From: Porphyromonas vaginalis
GTDB lineage: Bacteria; Bacteroidota; Bacteroidia; Bacteroidales; Porphyromonadaceae
Length of the DNA: 64,000 bases
Direction of reading: 5' to 3'
NCBI RefSeq assembly: GCF_958301595.1
Contig: NZ_CATQJU010000001.1
Span: 2,108,001-2,172,000 of the forward strand
Shown here: positions 63,632 to 64,000 of the stretch, piece after piece
How the letters are laid out: each line of letters opens with the position of its first letter
Numbering within the stretch: the stretch's first letter is position 1
Position numbers and translations under genes: made by a program
Notes under the pieces: model-generated
What the model was told of the DNA's origin: nothing
The model's input: only the letters and a program-made list of their open reading frames with translations
Database searches by the model: none

Positions 63632-64000
63632 CTAGTGGGTGACGACGAGTGTGAGACGGTAGTTGCGCAGCGGCATGGGGTAGTTGGCAATGACGTCGTA
63701 GGCTTGGCTTAGGAGGTTGTTGCACTCGAGCTGCAGACGCAGGCCGTACCCTCGTAGGGTGCGCTCGTAGGCGAGGGCTAGATCGTTGGTGTACCACGGC
63801 TGGAGGTGATTCTCGGGGAAGTTTTCCAGCTGACTGTACCGCTCGCCAGCGTAGATAAAGTTGTAGTTGAGCTGCCACCCCTTGTACTGCAGGATAGCCG
63901 TGGCGGAGCCACTATGCCAGGGGATGTAGGGGATCTGGTGGCGGTAGTAACTGTCCTTAGGGCTTGTGATGTCGATAGCTCTCTGGTAGGTGTACTGGGC
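63632..64000 (-). CDS. TonB-dependent receptor, C-terminal part (runs off the window)
   Basis: Read directly from the minus strand: an open frame from the window edge to a TAG at 63632-63634, giving 122 residues. They show barrel strands of TonB-dependent receptor type (HSGSATAILQYKGWQLNYNF, GLRLQLECNNLLSQAYDVIA, MPLRNYRLTLVVTH). The pattern NNLLSQAYDVIANYPMPLRN resembles the BtuB-like group in Bacteroidetes; the ligand cannot be told. It ends with His, not the usual aromatic residue. Confidence 0.8.
   Translation of the reverse strand, partial: AQYTYQRAIDITSPKDSYYRHQIPYIPWHSGSATAILQYKGWQLNYNFIYAGERYSQLENFPENHLQPWYTNDLALAYERTLRGYGLRLQLECNNLLSQAYDVIANYPMPLRNYRLTLVVTH

Overview
The window reads as chromosomal DNA of a Bacteroidales bacterium, most likely a Porphyromonas of the asaccharolytica/uenonis kind (genus by inference; species not resolvable by eye). 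The reasons are: promoters of the Bacteroidetes type (TTTG, about 20 bases, TAnnTTTG) with little Shine-Dalgarno signal; TonB-dependent receptors with a carboxypeptidase-like N-terminal domain; an anaerobic gene set (ferredoxin-dependent 2-oxoacid oxidoreductase, formate-tetrahydrofolate ligase, class III ribonucleotide reductase); and intergenic minisatellite and MITE structures like those known from P. gingivalis.

Layout. 1-7.3 kb: a leftward operon of six genes (GNAT-like protein, parE, coaD, murF, rpoN, and the start of a DUF5686-type outer-membrane protein). 7.3-15.5 kb: a 22-bp repeat array, a small beta-barrel, engB, an HD-domain protein and a giant alpha-2-macroglobulin-like protein. 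15.5-19 kb: a repeat-rich gap and a TonB-dependent receptor. 19-22.6 kb: MATE transporter, metallophosphoesterase and hemH, leftward. 22.6-28.4 kb: an accessory, AT-rich block with a complete 1574-bp IS3-family element, a truncated helix-turn-helix gene, and a MORN / LemA / DUF3137 / DUF1266 gene row. 28.4-35.8 kb: a TPR protein, an outer-membrane barrel, a HAD-hotdog fusion and pepT, leftward. 36-43 kb: a small secreted protein, the korDABC operon, topA and truA. 43-43.9 kb: a dense repeat cluster. 43.9-54.5 kb: asnS, an rRNA pseudouridine synthase, purB, the thrS-infC-rpmI-rplT operon, fhs and tRNA-Thr(CGU), all leftward. 54.5-60 kb: a cobalamin riboswitch driving nrdD-nrdG, then an S41-like protease. 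60-64 kb: a second copy of the small secreted protein, more repeats, a SAM-II-type riboswitch driving metK, a Fur-like regulator, and the C-terminus of another TonB-dependent receptor.

The most interesting non-coding content is of two kinds. First, two metabolite switches: a cobalamin aptamer before the anaerobic ribonucleotide reductase, and a SAM-II-type aptamer before metK followed by two possible terminator hairpins. Second, a layered system of intergenic repeats: six arrays of roughly 21-23-bp units, each built on a short palindrome whose core differs from array to array; four copies of an 84-95-bp MITE with GGCTGAC-type ends; and a GC-rich 26-bp-arm hairpin family. Two of these elements join into a 450-bp composite present at 43.3 and 61.0 kb in inverted orientation. 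The arrays share an architecture while their core sequences differ, and I know no function for them.
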